This document shows, piece after piece, positions 44,270 to 52,199 of a stretch of DNA of 64,000 bases. The translations under genes and the position numbers were made by a program. Numbering within the stretch: the stretch's first letter is position 1; the number at the start of each line of letters is the position of its first letter. A model generated the notes under the pieces. It saw only the letters and a program-made list of their open reading frames with translations. It was not told where the DNA came from and searched no databases. The DNA lies in NCBI RefSeq assembly GCF_008369915.1, contig NZ_VSRN01000001.1, positions 5,514,501-5,578,500 of the forward strand, written 5' to 3'. Origin of the DNA: Dyadobacter sp. UC 10. GTDB taxonomy: Bacteria > Bacteroidota > Bacteroidia > Cytophagales > Spirosomataceae.

Positions 44270-44740
44270 TTATAATCCGGTAATGGTATATTGGATGGTG
44301 GTTGTATAGGTTTTCACCGGAAGAGTTACCGATAATCCTTCGATCTTGTATTGTACCGGCACATTGTCGCGGTTGAATCCGAGGCTGAGAAGTCCCCAGA
44401 AGAATGCCTGGTTGGCGGTCGTAAGCTGAATATAATTGTTCGAACCACCCAATATCGCAGATCCCGTGCCATCTCCCGTGCGGCGTACGAACAGTTTAAG
44501 CGACGGGTCCCAGTTGGAAGTATTCGTCATCTGCACACTTACCGACCATAATAGCAGCGACGTAACCCTGATGAGCGTTTGCGAAGTGGGGCTCGTCTCA
44601 ATGTGTTCGTAATTTTTTCCTGCCGTGGTTACAAGTACTGATGGCGAAGGCAGTGTCCATGTATTTCCGCTGTTAATGGAAATACTTTGTCCGAAAACAG
44701 GGCCGCTGAGCAGGATCAATATACAAATGATGTTTTTCAT
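44270..44740 (-). CDS. Fimbrial-subunit-like protein, last gene of the operon (possible tip or minor subunit)
   Basis: The 156-residue secreted protein has a signal peptide (cleavage near V-F-G-Q, residue 18). The mature chain starts with a short strand (S-I-S-I-N-S-G) and ends in T-T-T-I-Q-Y-T-I-T-G-L. The terminal x-Y-T-[ILV] strand also ends the two other small proteins of this operon. Its start codon directly follows the stop codon of the gene before it (TAA-ATG), so the two are translationally coupled. It is the most divergent of the three and comes last, the place of tip adhesins or terminators in chaperone-usher operons. That role is inference. Confidence 0.6.
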   Translation of the reverse strand: MKNIICILILLSGPVFGQSISINSGNTWTLPSPSVLVTTAGKNYEHIETSPTSQTLIRVTSLLLWSVSVQMTNTSNWDPSLKLFVRRTGDGTGSAILGGSNNYIQLTTANQAFFWGLLSLGFNRDNVPVQYKIEGLSVTLPVKTYTTTIQYTITGL

Positions 44741-45283
44741 TTAGTTGTCGGCAATCGTGTACAGAACTGTAAGATTGGTGATACCGCTCCTGACATTGGC
44801 ATAGTTCTCTATTTCAAGTGAATAGGTGAGTTTGAAACCGCTTGTGCCATAGCCTGTCCCGGTGAATGCCCCTTTGATACTACTGATAAAATTGGCGGGC
44901 GTAGACGTGAGGTAAGTATTGCCTGTTATATAGCTATTGCCTCCTGTAAAACCCTGGCCGGCACCGACATAAGGAGAAACAACCAGTTTGAGACGAATCC
45001 CTGCCGGTACCGAGCCTGTTACTTGCCCTCTGATGTTGCGCGAGCCGCCAGGTGTCACCGCGGAGGTGAATACCAGCCATTGAGATGAGTTTGCTGCGCC
45101 GGAAACAATCGGAGAACCAGCCTCCGCAGGTGCTGTCATTTTCAGATTAACATTGGGAGACACATCCGTCAAAATATCGACCAACGCAACAGAAGGCATT
45201 GTCAGGCCCACATTGACACTCGCCGTCTGCGCAAGTGCGCCGATGGTTTTCAGCAGAAGCAATAGGAGCGCAGCCAGTTTCAT
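44741..45283 (-). CDS. Fimbrial-subunit-like secreted protein, paralogue of the first gene in the operon
   Basis: The 180-residue protein has a signal peptide (cleavage near A-L-A-Q). It aligns by eye with the product of the gene at 48893: both have a short N-terminal strand, then V-A-L-[IV]-D-I, a Gly/Thr-rich middle, Y-x-x-[SG] and A-N-[VY]-R-S-G followed by V-x-Y-T-[LI]-A-[ED]-N at the very end. The alternating hydrophobic N-terminal strand and Tyr-containing C-terminal strand are what donor-strand-exchange subunits show. Its ATG overlaps the stop of the usher-like gene (ATGA, 45280-45283), so expression is coupled. The pilus assignment is inference. Confidence 0.65.
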   Translation of the reverse strand: MKLAALLLLLLKTIGALAQTASVNVGLTMPSVALVDILTDVSPNVNLKMTAPAEAGSPIVSGAANSSQWLVFTSAVTPGGSRNIRGQVTGSVPAGIRLKLVVSPYVGAGQGFTGGNSYITGNTYLTSTPANFISSIKGAFTGTGYGTSGFKLTYSLEIENYANVRSGITNLTVLYTIADN

Positions 45284-47988
45284 TTTTTTATCAATAGGTC
45301 AAAACTTTTACCTGAAAAATGGATACGTTTCTCGTTTGGCCTCACTTTGAACACAATTTCCATCGTTTGATCGGTGGCAAGGTCAAGGCTTATACTGTGG
45401 TCGTCTATAACAAACCGGTCCTGGTCACCTGGGATGAATGCCGATACTTTCCAGTTACCGGGTTTGATTTCCCTGAATGAAAATGCGCCCTCTTCATTTG
45501 GCTCTGTCAGCAAGCTGGTTGTTTCGTTCGAGATCTTGATCAGTACCACGGGTTTTTCACTTAATAAAGTAGAAAGTCCTGCCTTAGAAGGCTGGATGTA
45601 ATCTATTTTACCGACAATACTGCCGGTCCGCGTGAGTGGTATGTCTACGATGCGTACACTGTCCGCCTTGACATTTAAAAACATGGGCATTTTTAACGCA
45701 GGCACGACGCCGTCATTTTTTGACTCATTTTGAGTAATGCTGAGGTAATACTGGTCCGGCGCAATGCCTTCGAAATAGAACCGGCCGGTGCTGTCGGTCA
45801 GGAACTGGTGACTGCCGAGCCGGATGAGGTTACCCTGTTTTGAAAAGCCGCTGCCGGTGACCCTGCCATGAACACGCCCGATGTTTTTCTTTTTGCCGAG
45901 CGGCACATTCAGCCGCAATGCATATTTGACCGTAAAAAACAATGTATTCTGATCCTGGTTCCGCACATTGGGAACGTAGGACCTGCCGCCCGCGACGGTG
46001 AATAAATGCCGCCGCAGGTCAAGTGCACACGAAAGGTCAAGATAGCTCCTTCGGACGTACAACTCGTCGGGTGCGTAGTTGTTGCGGTACATAAAAGTGG
46101 CGTACAGATTTCTTTTCACATTCACCCGCGCATTTCCGCCGTAATAAAACAAGTCCTCCACAACGTCAGCTGCGGAGAATTTGCTGGTGTGCATGTGTTC
46201 GAAATAGCTGCCGATCCAGAGCCATGGGCGCAATCGTACCGCAGGTTGCAGGATATTGGAAAAAGACTGCTTTTTGCCGCTGTTATCTGCCACAAGGTGG
46301 TTTTTGGTATGACCGTACCTGCCCTGATAAAACATAGTGAAGTGTTCACCGGAAAAGTTGTAGGAGACATTGCCGAAATCTTCTGTGTAGTTAAATGAAG
46401 CAGGTGCTTGTCTGTCCTGCCTTTGCTGTACCGAATAATACAGGAAAAGCCTGGTGCGGCGGTTGGGCTGGTAGGCGCTGAATGCGGAGTAACTATTGTC
46501 TTTGGGCGAAATACTGTAAAAATTGGCGTCGAGGCTGGGGTTGATATTCGAAAAATTGCTGGTCAGCCCGATGCTGAGTTTCGGTGTGATAGCGAACCCA
46601 ATGTTGTTGTAAAGCAGCAGGCTGTTATTGTAAAAGCCGTAAAATTCCTTACCCGCGTAAATCAGCGTACTGGTAAAGTTGAGCCATTTTCGGTTAACAG
46701 TCAATCTGTTATAAGCACCAAAGTCTAAAAGTGATCCGGACTTGCCGCCCGCTATTTCCGTTTCTACCTGAATCGTATTGGTGCGGATATTACTTGAAAG
46801 CCCGACCATATGCGACCAGAAATCCTGATTGTGGTGGATTACATATTTCGATTGGTAGTTAATACCGATTTGAGAGGACTGGCCGAACTTGAAATACACT
46901 TTTCCACCCGCAGCTTCTTTCTGATTGGGGTAAAAGCGTGCTTTCTGATAAAAAACCGTATACCCGACTTTCGGGAATTCCTGTTCCACCTTCGCGCCGC
47001 GCCCAAACCTTCCGAATTCCATGAGGTTATTAAGCTGCAAAATATAGTCGCCCGCTACAAACGAAAACGTCTTCTTGTACTGATACTCCACAGAGTACTG
47101 GTCGTAGCTGCTTGCTGCCGGGAAAATGAACTGATTGGGGCCACGTAAGGTAAAGTCGAGGTAATGTGTGTTTTTTTCATTCAAATAACCCTTCCCGGTT
47201 ACATTATACTGAAAGGCGTTGACTGCCCGCCCTCCGTATCGGTACGACATATATCCTCCGCCAATCTCAACCGGAAAGCGAAAAAGGGGATCTGTCTTTT
47301 TAATTCTGGAAGAAAACACCGGGATAGAAACAGCCTCGTGAACAGCAGGAAATGTGCCGCCCAATTCAAGTGATAGGTCCGAAGTGCCCTGCCATGCATT
47401 GTTGTCGGTAACCGGGATAGCTTGGGTAACAGTTACCTTGCGCTTTTCATTTGGCTGCATGGTCAGACTGTCGCTGCCTTCTTCAATTTTACCGTGCGTG
47501 GTTTTTAATGCAAACTTCTCAGGGTTGTTTCCTGAATTTTGTACCAGGTACGTAACCCGAAGGGTGTCGCCCTCCCGGACAAATTCAGGCTGAGAAACGA
47601 CGAATATCTCCATTTTTCTGACCTGCGATACGGTAACGGTCACCGGAGTCGAAAAGGAAGTTTTGCCGGATTTGATATCCAGTGCGACCTGATAGTCGCC
47701 GGAAGCTGTGTTTTCTGGTGTCCCCACGACGAAAAAATACCGAAGTGTCGTCTGCCCGGCGGCCCGCTCAGGTTTGCGTTGCGAGAGCAGCTGCCATTTT
47801 TCAGGCAACCGCAATGATTCTGATAGCGTGTCAGGTAGCCCGGTTTCCGCTTTTACAGTGAAAAACAACGTAAAATGCCCCCCCGGAGCAACTGGACCGG
47901 GCGTGTTGGGCAGCGTAACCTGGATCTGCGCCTGGCAAAATCCTTTCACGTTGATCATCAGAACCAATATGAATACAAACCTGATCAA
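45280..47988 (-). CDS. Usher-like outer-membrane beta-barrel protein
   Basis: The 902-residue protein has a signal peptide (about 1-20), two N-terminal Ig-like beta-sandwich regions (about 20-230), a long barrel-like region (about 240-720, roughly 480 residues of alternating aromatic strands with Y-x-[VF]-x-Y patterns) and two C-terminal carboxypeptidase-regulatory-like beta domains (about 725-900). This resembles an usher: N-terminal domain, a barrel the right length for 24 strands, and two C-terminal domains. No plug domain is recognisable. It sits between a chaperone-like gene (15-bp gap) and subunit-like genes (4-bp overlap). An alternative reading is a general secretion or surface-anchoring barrel. 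Confidence 0.6.
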   Translation of the reverse strand: MIRFVFILVLMINVKGFCQAQIQVTLPNTPGPVAPGGHFTLFFTVKAETGLPDTLSESLRLPEKWQLLSQRKPERAAGQTTLRYFFVVGTPENTASGDYQVALDIKSGKTSFSTPVTVTVSQVRKMEIFVVSQPEFVREGDTLRVTYLVQNSGNNPEKFALKTTHGKIEEGSDSLTMQPNEKRKVTVTQAIPVTDNNAWQGTSDLSLELGGTFPAVHEAVSIPVFSSRIKKTDPLFRFPVEIGGGYMSYRYGGRAVNAFQYNVTGKGYLNEKNTHYLDFTLRGPNQFIFPAASSYDQYSVEYQYKKTFSFVAGDYILQLNNLMEFGRFGRGAKVEQEFPKVGYTVFYQKARFYPNQKEAAGGKVYFKFGQSSQIGINYQSKYVIHHNQDFWSHMVGLSSNIRTNTIQVETEIAGGKSGSLLDFGAYNRLTVNRKWLNFTSTLIYAGKEFYGFYNNSLLLYNNIGFAITPKLSIGLTSNFSNINPSLDANFYSISPKDNSYSAFSAYQPNRRTRLFLYYSVQQRQDRQAPASFNYTEDFGNVSYNFSGEHFTMFYQGRYGHTKNHLVADNSGKKQSFSNILQPAVRLRPWLWIGSYFEHMHTSKFSAADVVEDLFYYGGNARVNVKRNLYATFMYRNNYAPDELYVRRSYLDLSCALDLRRHLFTVAGGRSYVPNVRNQDQNTLFFTVKYALRLNVPLGKKKNIGRVHGRVTGSGFSKQGNLIRLGSHQFLTDSTGRFYFEGIAPDQYYLSITQNESKNDGVVPALKMPMFLNVKADSVRIVDIPLTRTGSIVGKIDYIQPSKAGLSTLLSEKPVVLIKISNETTSLLTEPNEEGAFSFREIKPGNWKVSAFIPGDQDRFVIDDHSISLDLATDQTMEIVFKVRPNEKRIHFSGKSFDLLIKK

Positions 47989-48003
47989 ACTGATAGGGGA
48001 GGG

Positions 48004-48789
48004 TTACTCAACTTGCAGGGCAATATTGGAGCCGAACAGGTCTTTTTTTGTATCGGCAATGATTACACAGTCATACTTACCTTTCGGCAAATCTGATATT
48101 GCAACATCGAAAGTGCTGCAAAAGCCAGGATAGAGCATTCGCGAATTTGGCTCCGTCGTTTTGAGTTTGTTTCCGTTGGAATCGTATATTTCGACGATTA
48201 CATTGGTACGCGCTCCAAAACCGCTGTTATTCTTCAGAGTGACTTTTAAAAGCGATAGCTGATCGGAAACCTTTTCGTAGGCTACTTTTTCATAAGATAG
48301 CTGAGGCCCCTCAAAATTACCAACGTCCACAATCACCTGGATGGCATAACGTACCTTGGAGTCGACCTGCACACCGTTTTTCGGCTGCTCGCGCACGGGC
48401 TCGGCTACTTCTACCATCACAACCTGCCAATAGGTACCCGAAGGCAGGCTTTTGTCCGGCTCGACCGAATACCGGATATCATATTCCTCTGCCGGGGCAA
48501 TTGTGCGCTCGTCCACGTTTGTTTTCAGCGCATTACCCAGCGAACGGGGCTGAGATCCGGGCTGGACATACTGAACCTGCTGTTCACAGGCAGCAATCAT
48601 GTCCTGACGGTAAATAAGTATACGCGATGCTTTGGCACCCTCGTTTTTCACCCGGATCGTCCCCTGCGCTTTTCCATTTGTCTGGTTAAGCGTGTGTGCA
48701 TGTGACAAACCGTTGACAATCAAAACGGAGGCGCGCAGCGAAGCCGGCAACAGTACGGTTAATACGATTACAATAGCTGATCTCATCAT
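48004..48789 (-). CDS. Periplasmic pilus-chaperone-like protein
   Basis: The 261-residue secreted protein has a signal peptide and looks like two Ig-fold domains. The first (about 20-150) shows G-T-I-R-V-K-N-E-G, S-R-I-L-I-Y-R-Q-D and later G-T-Y-W-Q-V-V-M-V-E-V, like the F-G strands of PapD/FimC-type chaperones. The second (about 160-261) has L-L-K-V-T-L-K-N-N-S-G-F-G-A and ends in Y-D-C-V-I-I-A-D-T. It sits between the first subunit-like gene and the usher-like gene, the usual chaperone position. I see no clear counterpart of the conserved Arg-Lys pair of classical chaperones, so homology is tentative. Confidence 0.6.
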   Translation of the reverse strand: MMRSAIVIVLTVLLPASLRASVLIVNGLSHAHTLNQTNGKAQGTIRVKNEGAKASRILIYRQDMIAACEQQVQYVQPGSQPRSLGNALKTNVDERTIAPAEEYDIRYSVEPDKSLPSGTYWQVVMVEVAEPVREQPKNGVQVDSKVRYAIQVIVDVGNFEGPQLSYEKVAYEKVSDQLSLLKVTLKNNSGFGARTNVIVEIYDSNGNKLKTTEPNSRMLYPGFCSTFDVAISDLPKGKYDCVIIADTKKDLFGSNIALQVE

Positions 48790-48810
48790 TTCGAGGCTTT
48801 CTGAAATTTG

Positions 48811-48859
48811 AAAAAGCAGGTTGGCCTATCAGGCAGGATGCCGGAATCCGGCCAACCTG
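48811..48859 (-). terminator. Terminator-like attenuator between the first subunit gene and the chaperone gene
   Basis: On the minus strand CAGGTTGGCC (48859-48850) pairs with GGCCAACCTG (48826-48817), and C plus five T follow. Part of the loop (GCCGG-AAT-CCGGC) can pair on its own. A partial terminator here would make the first gene's product much more abundant than the downstream products. Confidence 0.75.
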
Positions 48860-48892
48860 GCTTAGTTTGAAAGTCAGATCCGTGTTTTGTGC

Positions 48893-49465
48893 TTAGTTTT
48901 CAGCGAGCGTGTAAGTAACTACGACTGTTTTAGGGCCTGACCGAAGGTTTGCATAGTTGGCATCGTCAGCACTAAATGAGTATGTCAGCTGGTGACCGTT
49001 TCCGCTACCAGATAAAGTATATGCACTTCCTATACCATTAATCAGGATTTGTGGACCGGTAGTCAGGTTAAAACCGCCTGTCTGGGTTCCTTTTGTACCT
49101 GCGCCAGCGTCAGCCGCAGCCGCAGCAACTACGTGAATATCAACACCAGGAACCAGCTCGTCGGCGCTTACGTCCACCCTTTTTGTTTTTGCGCCTGTCT
49201 GGATAGATGAGTAATTCAGCCAGAGCGTGTTATTGTTCGCGGGCGCGGTGATTTTCTCACCGGCTTCCAGGGGTATTGCCTGGATAAAGGATGCGGTGAT
49301 ATTTTTGTTGCCGGCAGGTTCGATGTCAATCAATGCAACTGTCGGGATTTCAACAATAATCTGATGTGAGTCATCTGCATCATCTTGTGCAAATGCCGAA
49401 GCGACTGCGCCGAAGGTCAAAAAAAAGGCACACAGGTAGGCGGAAGTAAAGAATTTTGTTTTCAT
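48893..49465 (-). CDS. Fimbrial-subunit-like secreted protein (possible major subunit)
   Basis: The 190-residue protein has a signal peptide (cleavage near A-F-A-Q, residue 27), an N-terminal alternating strand (H-Q-I-I-V-E-I-P-T-V-A-L-I-D-I) that could act as a donor strand, an Ala/Gly-rich middle, and a C-terminal strand V-V-V-T-Y-T-L-A-E-N. It is a paralogue of the protein encoded at 44741. There is no cysteine in the mature chain. It is the first gene after a good promoter and is followed by a terminator-like hairpin, both expected for an abundant structural subunit. Confidence in the protein being real is high; the pilus role is inferred. Confidence 0.65.
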   Translation of the reverse strand: MKTKFFTSAYLCAFFLTFGAVASAFAQDDADDSHQIIVEIPTVALIDIEPAGNKNITASFIQAIPLEAGEKITAPANNNTLWLNYSSIQTGAKTKRVDVSADELVPGVDIHVVAAAAADAGAGTKGTQTGGFNLTTGPQILINGIGSAYTLSGSGNGHQLTYSFSADDANYANLRSGPKTVVVTYTLAEN

Positions 49466-49514
49466 AATAAATGATGATAGAGGATGGGAATTATAATGTT
49501 TTTAACAAACACTG

Positions 49515-49546
49515 CAAATGTAGAAGTATTATTACAAATTTTTCAA
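49515..49546 (-). promoter_or_regulatory. Candidate promoter of the fimbria-like operon
   Basis: Read on the minus strand, TTG (49546-49544), a 21-base spacer and TACATTTG (49522-49515) resemble the Bacteroidota promoter. The first gene starts about 50 bases downstream. A short imperfect inverted repeat (GCTTATG at 49547 and CATAAGC at 49570-49576) lies just upstream and could bind a regulator. Confidence 0.55.
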
Positions 49547-49743
49547 GCTTATGGGAAATTTTTTTTTCTCATAAGCATTTGACCGTCAAGGTTATCACTT
49601 AAAGTGCATCAAAATAATCAAAATGGCGTTTTGCCTATTTCAAACTACTTTGCATGTGTTTAAAAGTTACAAATGTTGAAAAGTGCAATTAGCTTACAGT
49701 GAGAAGTTGATTTCTTAACAATGTCGCGGTAACCGGAGCTACG

Positions 49744-49796
49744 CAGCAAAAAAAGCAGGCGGCCGGATACGATCCGGCCGCCTGCTTTTTTTGCTG
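49744..49796. terminator. Strong bidirectional terminator (25-bp perfect arms)
   Basis: The two 25-base arms 49744-49768 and 49772-49796 are perfect reverse complements around the loop ACG. The stem core is GCAGGCGGCCGGAT, flanked by seven A on the left and seven T on the right, so it can terminate in both directions. It lies ten bases after the susD stop codon on the minus strand. The rest of the gap (49547-49743) holds no ORF. Confidence 0.9.
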
Positions 49797-49805
49797 GAAA
49801 ACTTA

Positions 49806-51374
49806 TTAATCAAAGCCCGGATTTTGCACCAGTAATTTGTTATTATCAATTTCCGATTGTGGCAAAGGGTAAAGCCGGTGTTTGTCGGCCGCATTGGTCT
49901 TACCTACTTTGTGCAGGTTGGCTACGAAGCTCGGTTTACCAGTCGCGTCTTTCTGACGGATCAAATCAAACCAGCGCTGGTATTCGTAGGTCAGTTCTAG
50001 GCGGCGATCCAGGTATACCGAATCCCGGAATTGCTCTTTGGACAAACCGGGGGTCAGGTTGGGAAGTCCTGCCCGGTTTCTTACGCGGTTCAAAGATTTG
50101 TAGGCCTTCGCAGTAGGACCGTTGGCCTCATTTTCTGCTTCTGCATGGATGAGCAGCAATTCGGCATATCTCAAAATAGGCACATTCGCAGCCGACTGGT
50201 TGGTAACCGCAGCACTCGCAGGATCAAGCCATTTATTCCAGAACGGCGTGGAGTCGCCGGGGACAGTGCTGTTAGCGATTGGCAATGCATATTTTTTGCC
50301 GTTACTCGGACTTGTAAAGCTTCGGACAAATGTCACATCGCGCCTTTTATCTGTCGGTTTGAAAAGTTTGTAAATGCTGAAAAACTTATCGTTTCCGACG
50401 GTGTAAAACCGCACCATATGCGCATAATTTCCATTCAGGCCGGGTACACCGGACAGAATACCCCGTGGATACTCATTGTTTCCCTGGTTGAGCGAATTGG
50501 ATTTGAACTGGGCAGAGAAAATGTGCTCTTTGTTGTTTTTAAATGCAGGCAAAAAAACCTCCGCGTAGTTGGCAACCAGGTCGTAGTTATAGTTTCCGGT
50601 CCCGCCGTCTGCCGGAGAAAGTGCTTCCTCTGCCTTGGCAACAGCATCTTGATAGTGAGCTGCGATATTCAGCGGGTAGGAAGCTTTGGTCAGGTACACT
50701 TTGGCAAGCAATGCCTTGGCTGCCCCTGCACTGGCGCGGCCCGCGTTGGGGGACGCGTAGGTTGCAGGAAGTGCGGCTGCGGCTTCGGTGAGATCTTTTT
50801 CAATCTGTGCATATACTTCCGCCGAAGGCGATTTGGCAATCTCGTAACCGCCTGCATCCACGAACTTCTGGTACTCCGTGATCAGCGGCACGTCGCCGTA
50901 AAGTCTCACCAGGTTGAAGTAGAATAACGCCCGCAAAAACTTAGTTTCGCCGATCAGTCGTACTTTCAATGCATTGTCAAATTCAATGGCCGGGATTTTT
51001 TCAATCGCTACGTTTGCCTTTTTGATCGCTGCGTAATGCTGCTGCCATATTTCGTAGATACGAAGGTTGCCGGACGAATGTGCGAGCACGGATAGGGAGC
51101 GAACATCTGCATTTGTAGCTCCGGGACCCGGATCTTCGTCGTCGCCAGCCATATTCATTCCCGTATTAAAAAGGGTATTATAAGGTGTCTGAATATTGTT
51201 TCCCCCGGCATTCAGGAAGAAGTAAACGGCATTGACTGCATTCACAGCGTCATTTTGAGTTTTATAATACTGGTCCTCCGAAAGAAAAGATTCGGGTTCC
51301 TCTTTCAGAAACTCCTCGCAGGAAGCAAGTCCGAGGGCGAGGGGCAGGAGGAATATATAGCGGATATTTTTCAT
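49806..51374 (-). CDS. SusD/RagB-family nutrient-binding lipoprotein
   Basis: From the ATG at 51374 the product has 522 residues with a lipobox (G-L-A-S-C-E-E). Family marks include F-L-R-A-L-F-Y-F-N-L-V-R-L-Y-G-D-V-P-L, L-R-Y-A-E-L-L-L-I-H-A-E-A and a closing Y-P-L-P-Q-S-E-I-D-N. The frame is open for 62 more residues upstream, through the tandem 27-bp repeats, but that extension has no signal peptide and is rejected. It is the partner of the SusC encoded upstream on the same strand, from which it is separated by an unusually long 825-bp repeat array instead of the normal few bases. Confidence 0.93.
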   Translation of the reverse strand: MKNIRYIFLLPLALGLASCEEFLKEEPESFLSEDQYYKTQNDAVNAVNAVYFFLNAGGNNIQTPYNTLFNTGMNMAGDDEDPGPGATNADVRSLSVLAHSSGNLRIYEIWQQHYAAIKKANVAIEKIPAIEFDNALKVRLIGETKFLRALFYFNLVRLYGDVPLITEYQKFVDAGGYEIAKSPSAEVYAQIEKDLTEAAAALPATYASPNAGRASAGAAKALLAKVYLTKASYPLNIAAHYQDAVAKAEEALSPADGGTGNYNYDLVANYAEVFLPAFKNNKEHIFSAQFKSNSLNQGNNEYPRGILSGVPGLNGNYAHMVRFYTVGNDKFFSIYKLFKPTDKRRDVTFVRSFTSPSNGKKYALPIANSTVPGDSTPFWNKWLDPASAAVTNQSAANVPILRYAELLLIHAEAENEANGPTAKAYKSLNRVRNRAGLPNLTPGLSKEQFRDSVYLDRRLELTYEYQRWFDLIRQKDATGKPSFVANLHKVGKTNAADKHRLYPLPQSEIDNNKLLVQNPGFD

Positions 51375-51414
51375 CTGAATTATTGAGTTTTTTTGATAGT
51401 AAAAAGCTTTGCAC

Positions 51415-52190
51415 GTCGCCCGGCCTTTGTTGGTGTTGTCACAACTCCTGCCCTTGTTGGTGTTGTCACAACTCCCGCCCTTGTTGGTGTTGTCACCAAC
51501 AACCGGCAGTATGCTGCGAATCATGTTGCGACAAACATATGTTAGTGACAACACCAACACAGGCGGAGACGAAATTTATGTTGCGACAAACACTGTGTTG
51601 GTAACAACAGCAACACAGGTAACAATAACACCAATCTAGGCGGACACGCACGGCGGCGGTCAGGCATCGTGTTGGTGACAACACCAACACAGGGCAACAG
51701 CAACACCAGCACAGGCGGACACGGGGGCGGCATCAAACATTGTGTCGGTGACAACACCAATACAGGCAACGACAATCCCAACAAGGGCAACAGCAACACC
51801 CGCACAGGCGGACACGGGGGCGGCATCAAACATTGTGTCGGTGACAACACCAATACAGGCAACGACAATCCCAACAAGGGCAACAGCAACACCCGCACAG
51901 GCGGACACGGGGGCGGCATCAAACATTGTGTCGGTGACAACACCAACACAGGCAACGACAACACCAACAGGCAACAACAACACCAGCACAAGCAAACACG
52001 GGGCGGTTAGGCATTGTGTCGGTGACAACACCAACACAGGCAATGACAACACCAACACAGGCAACAACAACACCAGCACAGGCAAACACGGGGCGGTTAG
52101 GCATTGTGTCGGTGACAACACCAACACAGGCAACGACAACACCAACAAGCAACGACAACACCAACACAAGCAACAACAACGCCGACACTG
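51415..52190. repeat. Hairpin minisatellite between susC and susD
   Basis: Three tandem 27-bp units begin at 51427, 51454 and 51481 (core TTGTTGGTGTTGTCAC). Further right, units of 88-93 bp recur, marked by CATTGTGTCGGTGACAACACC starting at 51738, 51831, 51924, 52012 and 52102, with a diverged copy near 51665. Two units (51738-51923) are almost identical. Every unit contains a GTTGGTG/GTCGGTG-ACAA-CACCAA(C/T) hairpin and many ACAAC/GGCAAC words. The array fills the gap between the SusC and SusD genes of one operon and shares its core with the cluster at 30309-30559. Confidence 0.9.
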
Positions 52191-52199
52191 GCGGCCGGA

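Noticed and set aside
49577-49740. Possible small RNA on the plus strand before the strong terminator
   Set aside because: The TACTTTGC element has no TTG at the expected distance, so I list it only as a low-interest remark and not as a feature.
51375-51560. 62-residue N-terminal extension of the second SusD
   Set aside because: It is read through the 27-bp tandem repeats and would bury the lipoprotein signal peptide that starts at 51374.
51738-52190. Possible CRISPR array
   Set aside because: The 88-93-bp units are repeated along their whole length; there are no short repeats with unique spacers, and no cas gene is present.
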